Source of the DNA: an archaeon MnTg01
Lineage (GTDB): Archaea; Thermoproteota; Nitrososphaeria; Nitrososphaerales; Nitrosopumilaceae
Assembly: GCA_008974855.1 (NCBI GenBank)
Contig: BFAR01000034.1
Span: 1 to 12,046, forward strand
Length of the DNA: 12,046 nt
Direction: 5' to 3'
The position numbers and the translations under genes were made by a program. Shown here piece by piece: positions 4,722 to 11,820 of this stretch. Each line of letters starts with the position of its first letter. Positions within the stretch are counted from its first letter, which is position 1. A model generated the notes under the pieces. The model had not been told where the DNA came from. It ran no database searches and saw only the letters and a program-made list of their open reading frames with translations.

Positions 4722-7238
4722 TTAATGTCTAATGCCTTGAGATTTTTTCCTTGAACGTCTTAAATATAAAATCGAGCCAACAATAATTATTCCTATAACT
4801 ATTGCAGCTATAGATGGAAAATCATTTTTGTCTTCAACGGATTGAATATCTGAAAGTTGTATTCCTGGCAATTCAGTAGAGTCTTTTGTGACTAGAAAAC
4901 TTACACTATAGATATCAGGTCTTAGAACTGATTCAGATACTGCAAAAACCTTCAAATCATTTGCTCCAATTCCAAATTTGTCAGTTTGGTCTTGAGTTAA
5001 TGTCAAAATCGTCCTTTCTGAATCAAGCATTTGGGAACCAGCAGCAACCGATTCTCCTTGATTGTTTGTAAAAAAATAGTCAATCTTTGATGCATCCTCG
5101 GTGATAATTGGAACACTTAGAATGGTTCCTTGCCTTATTACATCTGGAATATCTACTTGAATGATTTTTGGGAATTTTACATTCTCAAATTCTTTCCAGT
5201 GGCCTGCCTCAAATGGGTAGCTTTCATCTACAAATGCTCTAATGGTTATTGTCCTAGATTCAGGAGAATAACTTTGTAGATAAAATGGACCATTACTAAT
5301 TACTGCATGATTTTTCTCTTCAATCCACTTAATTGATGCATCATATCTAGAATCAAGATAATTATTTCTTAAATCAAAATAAGCTAGAGCAGAGGGAATA
5401 TGGCTAGAATCTTTGAATTCAGTCAAATATTGTTTTATAATTTCTGCATCATTTGGAACTATCAAAGAAAGCCAGTTCACACTTTTACTAACTGAGCCAG
5501 AACGAGAGAAAGAAACTTTACCATCAATTACAGATTGCTCCATCGCAGTAGTTAATTCCCAAGGAACTGAGCTCCATAAACTTGCCCAGTCTGCAATTTC
5601 TGCTTCATCAAAATGCCAATAATTAACATACACTTCTAGAGTTTTTTCATCAAGTGGTTTGACTGCAATTAATGTTTTAACTGTTTGAGATGCACGTGGT
5701 GTGAATTCAGTATCAAATGTTTTATCGTCTTCTTGTTGCTCTGAACCCCACTCTATTGTAAAATAAAGAGAATGCAATACATCATTCATATCCATTGGCG
5801 AACCATTATGCCATTTACTTAATGTAAGATCAAAAGTTACTTTGCTTGTAGATTGTGTGTTTGGATAAACTTCTCGCCAGCTTTGCAAAACAGGATCCCA
5901 GATAATTGCGTCATCTGGAACATCTAATTTGCCATCAGGGCCTGCAGTTTCAATAACGTAGGCCGTTCTTATTGGAAAAGTATTCCCAGTGTATGGATGT
6001 TTGAAAACACTAGGATCATACAAGGTATCCCAAATTTGTCTACTGTAAATATCACTAAATCCCATTACTGGATTCCATGCACCTTGATAGATTTGTTTAA
6101 CACCAATTTTTAGCGAGTCAGAATCAGTCCTTGCGTTAATTGCAGTAAATCTAGTTGGAACTCCTGCCCCAAAATCATTAATGATGCCATCAATTTTTTC
6201 ATTGACTACATATTGATCAATTTTACTTGCAAGAAAAATTCTAACTGATTCATTTACACCTTCTACTGTAGCTTCCTTAAACAGGTCTATTCGTTCTTCG
6301 GCGGAGCTGAAATTTCCCGTATAGATTTTTTGGGTAATTGTATCTAAATAGTCATTTTGATACGTCCAATATGATGGGTCGTTGAATCCAGGCATATTTG
6401 AAAACCATGGCGAATACATTTGTCCAAGACCAACTGGATCATACTTTACAAATGCAGAACGTCCTCCCCAACCTTCGGTGTAAAAACTCCATTTCATGTC
6501 AGCTGGATTTGAACCATAAACGTTAACGAATGCCTTGTTAAGATCACCAAAGTCCTTGGTAACTTTGAATCCGATTCTTTCTAGTTCATATGATAAAATT
6601 CCTCCTATAGATTTTCTAACAGGATCATCACTTCTAATGAATGCAATTAATTCAATATCCTTACCATCATAGGTCCACAGTCCATTGATTTTTTTTGCAC
6701 CAACATTTGAAAGAGCAGTTGTAATCATCTCTTCTGCTAAAGATGGATTATATCTAAAATGAAATGACTCTAGCTCATCAACTATGTACAAATAATCAGG
6801 ATCATATGGGCCATAATTTGAAATCATTGTAGTACCATATCCACCCATCAATTCATTTACGATTAATTTTCTATCAACGAGATAATTGAGAGCAAATCTT
6901 ACCTCTTTAATTGAAAAAGGATTAAATTTTTCAGACTCTGCAGGATTTACAAGTATGCTGTAAGAACCTCCAGTTGATTCAAAAACTTGCAGTCCTTCTC
7001 TAGATTTTACATCATTTATTCTGTCAGATGATATTCGAAAATAATACATATCCAAGTTTCCGTTTCTAACTTCTTCTAATGCTGTGTTCTCATCTAGGTA
7101 TTGAATGAACTGAATTTCATCAACAAAAGTCCCTTGTTCAGCAATAGCAACTTGAAAAGTAATAACGCTTAATATTATTACCAGTAACAGTTTCACTACA
7201 TGCGTTTGCATGCCTGTAATATAAGGTTCCAAGATCAT
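4722..7238 (-). CDS. anchored ABC-type solute-binding protein (family 5), permuted order
   Basis: An 838-residue envelope protein. It has an N-terminal hydrophobic signal (about 16-33, ending AIAEQ), a long extracytoplasmic region, and a C-terminal membrane helix (about 809-826) with a basic tail, RRSRKKSQGIRH. The ligand-binding part resembles SBP_bac_5 (DppA/OppA, peptide or nickel binding). The segment ALEEVRNGNLDM (53-64), VRFALNYLVDRKLI (113-126) and YNPSLAEEMI (163-172), normally found in the second half of these proteins, come first. The segment IYSRQIWDTLYDP (397-409), KWHNGSPMDMNDVLHSLYF (475-493) and SNGPFYLQSYSPE (648-660), normally the first half, comes second. A beta-rich Ig-like linker (about 690-785) follows. 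No permease or ATPase gene is adjacent, so its transporter partner and ligand are unknown. The ATG at 7238 fits the palindromic TATA element 31 bp away; the ATG at 7211 would give a shorter signal peptide. Confidence 0.85.
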   Translation of the reverse strand: MILEPYITGMQTHVVKLLLVIILSVITFQVAIAEQGTFVDEIQFIQYLDENTALEEVRNGNLDMYYFRISSDRINDVKSREGLQVFESTGGSYSILVNPAESEKFNPFSIKEVRFALNYLVDRKLIVNELMGGYGTTMISNYGPYDPDYLYIVDELESFHFRYNPSLAEEMITTALSNVGAKKINGLWTYDGKDIELIAFIRSDDPVRKSIGGILSYELERIGFKVTKDFGDLNKAFVNVYGSNPADMKWSFYTEGWGGRSAFVKYDPVGLGQMYSPWFSNMPGFNDPSYWTYQNDYLDTITQKIYTGNFSSAEERIDLFKEATVEGVNESVRIFLASKIDQYVVNEKIDGIINDFGAGVPTRFTAINARTDSDSLKIGVKQIYQGAWNPVMGFSDIYSRQIWDTLYDPSVFKHPYTGNTFPIRTAYVIETAGPDGKLDVPDDAIIWDPVLQSWREVYPNTQSTSKVTFDLTLSKWHNGSPMDMNDVLHSLYFTIEWGSEQQEDDKTFDTEFTPRASQTVKTLIAVKPLDEKTLEVYVNYWHFDEAEIADWASLWSSVPWELTTAMEQSVIDGKVSFSRSGSVSKSVNWLSLIVPNDAEIIKQYLTEFKDSSHIPSALAYFDLRNNYLDSRYDASIKWIEEKNHAVISNGPFYLQSYSPESRTITIRAFVDESYPFEAGHWKEFENVKFPKIIQVDIPDVIRQGTILSVPIITEDASKIDYFFTNNQGESVAAGSQMLDSERTILTLTQDQTDKFGIGANDLKVFAVSESVLRPDIYSVSFLVTKDSTELPGIQLSDIQSVEDKNDFPSIAAIVIGIIIVGSILYLRRSRKKSQGIRH

Positions 7239-7262
7239 AAATTATTTTGATGTACGTTAGCA

Positions 7263-7275
7263 CTTAAAATTTAAG
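7263..7275. promoter_or_regulatory. palindromic TATA element shared by two divergent genes
   Basis: CTTAAAATTTAAG is a perfect palindrome around a central A at 7269. The centre lies 29 bp from the ATG at 7298 and 31 bp from the ATG of the minus-strand gene at 7238. It can therefore serve as TATA box in both directions, with near-leaderless transcripts on each side. Confidence 0.5.
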
Positions 7276-7297
7276 AGAGAAAAATTAAAAAGAAAAT

Positions 7298-7930
7298 ATG
7301 TTGCAACTCAAATCATTAACTAAAGGAATTACTGGAATAATTCCGGGAGGTGTTTCAGTAATTGATTTTGCTATAGTTGCAGAAACCGATCAAATTTCTG
7401 CAAAGGAAATTCTCAATGTTTTGGTCGCAAACAAAATTGGTTCATTTGAAGGAGAAATCATTAATTTTACCCAAGGTGATAAACTAATGGCAGCTCTATT
7501 TGCCATTAAGCAAGGGGTCCCAATTGAAGAGGTTTCAACTTTCTTAAATTGGAGAGATTTTGAAGGAATAGTAGCAGAGATTTTACAATCAAAAGATTTT
7601 AGCATAATTAGGAATCTGATTTTAAAAAAACCAAGAATGGAAATTGATGTTATTGGAGTAAATCACGGAATTGCCTTACTCATTGACTGCAAACATTGGA
7701 AAAGACTTAGTCAGTCCGCCCTAAGAGAAATAGTTAGAAAACAAATAGAGCGAGTCAAGCATTACGTAGAAAAAACAAAAGATGTGAAAGCAGTTCCAGC
7801 AATTGTAACGCTGTATCAGGAAGAGCTAAGCTTTATTGATAAAGTTCCCATAATTCCAATTTTACAATTTTCGTCGTTTGTTGATGAGTTTTATGGAAAT
7901 TTAGATGAGTTAAAGACTATAGAAACATAG
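7298..7930 (+). CDS. restriction-endonuclease-like (PD-(D/E)XK) protein with N-terminal helical domain
   Basis: A 210-residue protein. Residues about 20-80 look like a small winged-helix domain (SAKEILNVLVANKIG, 34-48, then a second helix with GVPIEEVSTFL, 73-83). The C-terminal part fits the PD-(D/E)XK nuclease fold of the Mrr/archaeal endonuclease type: Glu89/Glu94 in WRDFEGIVAEIL, then Asp117 in RMEIDVIG, and the Asp130-x-Lys132 pair in ALLIDCKHWKR. These are the expected metal-binding and catalytic residues and all appear intact. Related proteins cut DNA at unusual or modified structures and act in restriction or repair. No methyltransferase or restriction partner is next to it, so I cannot assign a defence role. 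The gene has a leaderless-type promoter at 7263-7275 and its last 14 bp overlap the convergent DUF2070 gene. Confidence 0.72.
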   Translation: MLQLKSLTKGITGIIPGGVSVIDFAIVAETDQISAKEILNVLVANKIGSFEGEIINFTQGDKLMAALFAIKQGVPIEEVSTFLNWRDFEGIVAEILQSKDFSIIRNLILKKPRMEIDVIGVNHGIALLIDCKHWKRLSQSALREIVRKQIERVKHYVEKTKDVKAVPAIVTLYQEELSFIDKVPIIPILQFSSFVDEFYGNLDELKTIET

Positions 7931-9662
7931 TAAATAGGAAAAACGCAGCACAGCCAAGAAGAAACCCCTTAGTCAATTTCATAGTTTTGTCTACCGCTCT
8001 AGAATAATCTCGAAAAATTGTAGGGCCCATGACTTTGACATTAGCCTCATTTTCTAAAATTTCAAATGAAGCTGGTTCTATATTTTTTTCAGACTTTTTT
8101 GCAATTTCAAGATACCAATTTGCCATCTCTTCAGGTTTTGTAACGAGACCAAATTGATAGTATCCATTTCTATTTCTAACCTTTTTTGTAGTATAGTGTG
8201 AATCAGAAGTACAAATTTCTATTAGATCATATCCGTTATTTGAAAAATGTTGTACCACTGCTTCTCTGAGTCCATTTTCCATATTGTTTGCATCTGCCCA
8301 TCCAAGAAAATATTTTTTCCCATTTATACGAAGACATAAAATTCCAATTCCAGCCATCGCAAGATCTGGAGCATTAATTTCCATGTCTTTTGAATTAGCA
8401 TAACCAAATTCCAAAGGATGAGTCTCTTTTGTCATCAAAGTGTCAAGACATGATTTTGATGCAGACAAAAGATCCTCTGAATCAATTTGAGAAATTTCTT
8501 CTCCCATAGCATTATGACAATCTACAATTAAGACTTGATCAAAATTACGGTTTTTTGAAAACTGTTCAATCTCACTTTTAATGTTCAAAGGGATATCTTC
8601 CATTCCGTGAGGTGAAAGAGACAAAAACAAAAGTGCAGTTTTACCAAAAAGTAGTCCCACACAACGAGTTTTGTTTATATGAACAGTAACTGGCTCGGTA
8701 CAGCTAATTCCTTCTTGAGATACAGAGCTTTTAGTTAAACTAGCAAGATAACTCTCTACTTCAGATTTAGACGGTAAATTTAATGAATGATTTGAAACGC
8801 TATGCAAAATCATGGCAGATGATCCCATATTTTTGTAAATCAAATATGGAATATTGCTTCCTCCAACCGGATGAAATGGTCCAGGGTGAATATCCGGTAT
8901 AACTAATCTGAAATCTTTATTGGTATTCTTTGTTTGTAACCTAATTTGGGAAGTAAAAACTTTGGATACGTTTGCGCGTTCTGATAGAATGTTTTCAACT
9001 TCAGAGGGATTATCTTTTGATATAGAAGAAAGGTAAGCTTGAATCAATTTATGAGTGCTTTTAACACCAGGTCTACCGGCTCTATCAGTTAGAATAGACC
9101 AAGTAGATGCTACTGTTAAGAATACAGCACCGTATACTAATCCGTGATAATCAGTTAGTACTGGTGTCCACATTTCTATTGGTACAAGAGCTAAGAACAT
9201 TGCAATGGGTTGGATCAAACATACCAACAAAGCCTTACCAATATTTGCACCAAGAACTGTTGTGAATATTCCAATTCTAAAGCTTGCAAACAAGAACATT
9301 CCCATGGTAATGAAAAGAAAAGGAATTTGTTCTCTAGATATTAGAATTGATGCCACAAGACCTGAAACTATAGTAATCACCCATAAACTATTTCCAAAAA
9401 GAGACATGTGCAATGATTTGGAATACTCTTTGTTTTTTGAAAAACGAGAATCTATGAGTTGGGTGATTAATAATACACCTATGACAGCTAATAATCTAAA
9501 AACAAGGTCATCGCTTTCAAGATAAAAAGAAACAGTTATTGTTACAAGTAGTGATACAACAACTATAGAAAAAATTAATGAAGTGTAGAATGAAGATGGG
9601 TTTAGTAATGTTAGAGAATATCGTTTATGAATCTTGGAAACATCATTATAGGATTCGGTCAT
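7917..9662 (-). CDS. DUF2070 family membrane protein
   Basis: A 581-residue archaeal protein. The N-terminal 195 residues hold about six membrane helices (roughly 27-47, 53-70, 90-109, 113-136, 139-160, 174-192). A large soluble domain of about 350 residues follows, and a last helix lies at 563-581. The soluble domain contains the conserved segments IPDIHPGPFHPVGGSNIPY (255-273), VDCHNAMG (380-387) and CTSDSHYTT (484-492). The repeated His, Asp and Asn residues look like a metal-dependent hydrolase centre, but no activity is established for the family. It starts 6 bp after the stop of the Sec61 beta gene on the same strand, so the two are almost certainly co-transcribed. This suggests a link to protein export or membrane quality control. 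Its 3' end overlaps the convergent nuclease-like gene by 14 bp. Confidence 0.9.
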   Translation of the reverse strand: MTESYNDVSKIHKRYSLTLLNPSSFYTSLIFSIVVVSLLVTITVSFYLESDDLVFRLLAVIGVLLITQLIDSRFSKNKEYSKSLHMSLFGNSLWVITIVSGLVASILISREQIPFLFITMGMFLFASFRIGIFTTVLGANIGKALLVCLIQPIAMFLALVPIEMWTPVLTDYHGLVYGAVFLTVASTWSILTDRAGRPGVKSTHKLIQAYLSSISKDNPSEVENILSERANVSKVFTSQIRLQTKNTNKDFRLVIPDIHPGPFHPVGGSNIPYLIYKNMGSSAMILHSVSNHSLNLPSKSEVESYLASLTKSSVSQEGISCTEPVTVHINKTRCVGLLFGKTALLFLSLSPHGMEDIPLNIKSEIEQFSKNRNFDQVLIVDCHNAMGEEISQIDSEDLLSASKSCLDTLMTKETHPLEFGYANSKDMEINAPDLAMAGIGILCLRINGKKYFLGWADANNMENGLREAVVQHFSNNGYDLIEICTSDSHYTTKKVRNRNGYYQFGLVTKPEEMANWYLEIAKKSEKNIEPASFEILENEANVKVMGPTIFRDYSRAVDKTMKLTKGFLLGCAAFFLFTMFL

Positions 9663-9668
9663 AGTGGA

Positions 9669-9836
9669 TCACGGTAGTAAAAAAATATCCATCAACCATG
9701 AGACTACAATAAGACTACTAGGTACGGTAACTACAATTTTAGGATCTACTTTGAAACCTTTAGTTTCATCTTCGAAAAATCGGAGAAGACCTGCACTTGA
9801 TGCGGGTAACGGTGCACTCTTTTTGTCTTTACCCAT
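9669..9836 (-). CDS. secG: preprotein translocase subunit Sec61 beta (SecG)
   Basis: A 55-residue protein starting MGKDKKSAPLPASSAGLLRF. The pattern of a basic start, APLPASSAGLLRFF, an acidic stretch (EDETKGFKVDP) and one C-terminal membrane helix (about 35-53) is the hallmark of archaeal Sec61 beta, the small third subunit of the SecYEG translocation pore. Length is normal. I chose the ATG at 9834-9836; the longer frame begins with TTG at 9854 and adds six residues unlike the family. A TATA-like element (9861-9870) is centred 30 bp upstream of this ATG, giving it its own leaderless promoter even though the Sssca1-type gene lies 42 bp upstream on the same strand. The next gene, DUF2070, begins 6 bp downstream. 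Confidence 0.92.
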   Translation of the reverse strand: MGKDKKSAPLPASSAGLLRFFEDETKGFKVDPKIVVTVPSSLIVVSWLMDIFLLP

Positions 9837-9860
9837 AGCTATTTTCAAAGTCAAGATCTT

Positions 9861-9870
9861 AGAATAAAAA
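9861..9870 (-). promoter_or_regulatory. TATA-like element of secG
   Basis: The minus strand reads TTTTTATTCT, followed by AAG. Its centre is about 30 bp from the ATG at 9836, matching the leaderless spacing of the other genes here. It would drive secG and DUF2070 independently of the upstream zinc-ribbon gene. Confidence 0.45.
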
Positions 9871-9878
9871 CTTTTTTG

Positions 9879-10205
9879 TTAATTCTTTAATTTTGCGAGA
9901 ATTTCTACTAGGGAATTAATCGATTTTAGAATCTGTTGTTGCTTTTCATGATCTTTCTCTTTTTCTAATTCTTTAGAAAGATCTTGGAGTTTATTTTCTA
10001 AAATACTTTGAGTAGATTCAGTATTTTGAACCTTGGTTAATTCTGGTTCTGTTTGGGTAATTTCAGGCTCTTTCCCACAATTAACACATAATGCATAACC
10101 ATCTTTCATCACCCTAACACCCTTACAGTATGGGCATGGTTCGCTAAGCATTCTTGCACCATTTAGAAGCATTTTAACTGCTTTCTTGGTAAGGTCTGAT
10201 GACAT
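9879..10205 (-). CDS. Sssca1/p27 autoantigen-family zinc-ribbon protein
   Basis: A 108-residue protein. Residues 7-45 match the archaeal UPF0148 / Sjogren syndrome-scleroderma autoantigen 1 pattern: KKAVKMLLNGARMLSEPCPY, with the zinc ligands in CPYC (24-27) and CVNC (40-43). After a short linker, residues about 68-106 form a Lys/Glu-rich amphipathic coiled coil (LENKLQDLSKELEKEKDHEK), probably for dimerisation. The biochemical role in archaea is not known to me; the eukaryotic homologue is ZNRD2. It lies upstream of secG on the same strand with a 42-bp gap and is divergent from aIF1, with both starts inside a 112-bp shared promoter region. The start is the ATG at 10203-10205. Confidence 0.85.
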   Translation of the reverse strand: MSSDLTKKAVKMLLNGARMLSEPCPYCKGVRVMKDGYALCVNCGKEPEITQTEPELTKVQNTESTQSILENKLQDLSKELEKEKDHEKQQQILKSINSLVEILAKLKN

Positions 10206-10283
10206 TAAAAATACTAGAAAACGATTTCTAAAAAACTTAATCTTGTAGAGTTTTTTAAGATTAATTTTTTGAATTCACGAAGG

Positions 10284-10293
10284 CTTAATAGTA
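10284..10293 (+). promoter_or_regulatory. TATA-like element of the aIF1 gene
   Basis: CTTAATAGTA, preceded by CGAAGG, is centred 30 bp before the ATG at 10318, again predicting a leaderless transcript. The rest of 10206-10317 is AT-rich and must also hold the promoter for the divergent gene at 10205. Confidence 0.45.
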
Positions 10294-10317
10294 TGTTCAA
10301 GGAAATTATTCTGATTA

Positions 10318-10626
10318 ATGGCGGTAATTTGTAGCACTTGTGGTCTTCCTGAAGATTTATGCGCCTGTGGTGAACTAGAAAAAGATAGCACACATATCAT
10401 TATTAGATTAGAAACTAGACGTTTTAGGAAAAAAGGAACGATGATTGAGGGACTTGATCCAAAGATAAATGATTTAGAAAATGTGGCGAGGGATTTGAAA
10501 AAAAAATATGCTTGTGGCGGTACAGCTAAAGATGGCTACATATTTTTGCAAGGAGATTATCGAGATACGATCAAAGAAACTTTAGTCAAGCTAGGATTTT
10601 CTGAATCAACAATAGACCTACATTAG
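10318..10626 (+). CDS. sui1: translation initiation factor aIF1 (SUI1 family)
   Basis: A 102-residue protein. The N terminus is the archaeal zinc knuckle, with Cys5, Cys8, Cys15 and Cys17 in CSTCGLPEDLCACGE, followed by the SUI1 fold: beta strand IIIRLETRRFRKKGTMIEGL (27-46), helix NDLENVARDLKKKYACGG (51-68), then DGYIFLQGDYRDTIKETL (72-89) and a C-terminal strand. aIF1 binds the small ribosomal subunit near the P site and helps select the start codon. Length and motifs are complete. The gene begins at an ATG with a leaderless-type TATA element upstream. The intramembrane protease gene follows 7 bp after its stop, so the two probably share a transcript. Confidence 0.93.
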   Translation: MAVICSTCGLPEDLCACGELEKDSTHIIIRLETRRFRKKGTMIEGLDPKINDLENVARDLKKKYACGGTAKDGYIFLQGDYRDTIKETLVKLGFSESTIDLH

Positions 10627-10633
10627 AAAAGAC

Positions 10634-11629
10634 TTGCAAGAACAAAACAAGTTTATGCAAGCATTAGGAATTCCGTATTCAGCATTACTTTCAGTAATTT
10701 TTGGTTTGATGATTCTTGCATTTCCTTTAGGAGCTTATGTTGTTTTTAATTCTAATCTAGAAGATTCAGTTAGATATGATTTCCCACTTAGTGGTTTTAA
10801 TTTTTTCTTTGTAGGTATAGGTTTTGAGATACCAATACAATTTGAGCTTGGCGATGCTTTTATTGGTTTATGGTGTGGTTTTATAATTTTATTTTCTATT
10901 GCATTCCTAGGACCAAAAACTAATTTCTTGAAAGCTCTTTCGCCTGTAATGTCTGAAGGAAAGTATGAAACAAAATCAAATTATTTAGTTTCTATAATCA
11001 AATGGTTTGCAATCTTAATAGTAATATCTGGCATAATTGATTTTGTTCAGCAAAGTTTAGGGATTCCAACAGAGCCTCCACAGCAGTCAGATATTTTAAT
11101 TCAATTTTTTAACGTTACTGCAGCACCATTTAGTGAAGAAATTGGATTTAGAGTGATGCTAATTGGGATACCGCTCTTTCTAATTTATTCTCAGAGATTA
11201 TCCATTAAATTATTTTTAAAATCTCTATGGCATCCAACACAATCACTTAACATCTCTGAAAATAAAAAGGCGATAATTTTGATAGTGATAGTCGCAATTA
11301 TTTTTGGGTTGGCTCATATTATTTCTGCTGAGCCATGGAGTTTTGGAAAATTTGCACAAGCAACTGCAAGTGGTATAATTATAGGATGGGTGTATTTTAA
11401 ACACGGATTCCCCTCTGCGATTTTGGTGCATTGGGCTACAAATTATTTTATTTTTTCATATATTTATTTTCTAGCAGATATTAATGAAATTACTATTAAA
11501 AATGCTTTTTCTCATTCGCTTACAAATAGTTTAGAAATATTACTCATCATTACAGGAATAATTTCAATTGCAATGTTATTTTTGAATTATGTAAATTTAA
11601 AGAAAGAAAAAAAATTAGAGACTAGTTAA
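10634..11629 (+). CDS. CPBP family intramembrane metalloprotease
   Basis: A 331-residue polytopic membrane protein. The catalytic motifs of the CPBP/Abi (Rce1-like) family are intact: Glu168-Glu169 and Arg173 in SEEIGFR (motif 1), His228 in IIFGLAH (motif 2) and His266 with Asn270 in LVHWATN (motif 3). About eight hydrophobic helices span 14-36, 55-92, 120-137, 155-185, 212-230, 243-256, 262-280 and 300-320. In eukaryotes this fold processes prenylated CaaX proteins; in bacteria and archaea members act in bacteriocin immunity, protein maturation or unknown proteolysis, so substrate is open. The frame starts with TTG at 10634, 7 bp after the aIF1 stop; an ATG at 10655 gives a protein seven residues shorter. 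No Shine-Dalgarno site separates them. Confidence 0.88.
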   Translation: MQEQNKFMQALGIPYSALLSVIFGLMILAFPLGAYVVFNSNLEDSVRYDFPLSGFNFFFVGIGFEIPIQFELGDAFIGLWCGFIILFSIAFLGPKTNFLKALSPVMSEGKYETKSNYLVSIIKWFAILIVISGIIDFVQQSLGIPTEPPQQSDILIQFFNVTAAPFSEEIGFRVMLIGIPLFLIYSQRLSIKLFLKSLWHPTQSLNISENKKAIILIVIVAIIFGLAHIISAEPWSFGKFAQATASGIIIGWVYFKHGFPSAILVHWATNYFIFSYIYFLADINEITIKNAFSHSLTNSLEILLIITGIISIAMLFLNYVNLKKEKKLETS

Positions 11630-11674
11630 CGTGTTTTAGCTTAAGAACTATCTTAAAAATATAAAATAATGTAG

Positions 11675-11809
11675 ATTTTTAATGTTAAAAATTCTAGTAC
11701 TGACGCTGATGATTATATCAACGGGTTCTATCTGATTTCCTCAAAACATGACGAATATTGCCTGCCGAATTATGAAGCAAAACAAAAATATATTTTCATT
11801 GTAAAGTGA
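11675..11809 (+). pseudogene. possible C-terminal remnant of a lost gene
   Basis: One frame is open for 44 codons between the TAG at 11672 and the TGA at 11807-11809, but has no ATG, GTG or TTG in a convincing start position. The translation is protein-like rather than random: NSSTDADDYINGFYLISSKH, then DEYCLPNYEAKQKYIFIVK before the stop. A different frame starts with ATG at 11682, 18-26 bp after an AT-rich TATA-like run, and encodes only 17 hydrophobic residues (MLKILVLTLMIISTGSI) before TGA at 11733. The two could be the signal peptide and body of one secreted protein split by a frameshift, or chance. I do not recognise the product. Confidence 0.25.
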
Positions 11810-11820
11810 TTTAGCGAAAT
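11798..11820. repeat. dispersed repeat, copy C (left module)
   Basis: The 23 bases are identical to 214-236 and diverge on both sides. Only the left module of copy A is present; the CTAAA and ATTAG half-sites are missing. In both A and C the module supplies the sequence ATTGTAAAGTGA, which closes a short plus-strand frame as ...IVK-stop. Confidence 0.7.

Noticed and set aside
9205..9525. 106-codon plus-strand frame
   Set aside because: It lies antisense to the membrane-helix part of DUF2070, where hydrophobic codons commonly leave the opposite strand open.
9664..9867. 67-codon plus-strand frame
   Set aside because: It is antisense to Sec61 beta, whose minus-strand product is unmistakable.
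10634..11629. CPBP protease as part of a phage-defence or bacteriocin immunity system
   Set aside because: No bacteriocin, toxin, phage or defence gene is nearby; the neighbours are core translation and export genes.
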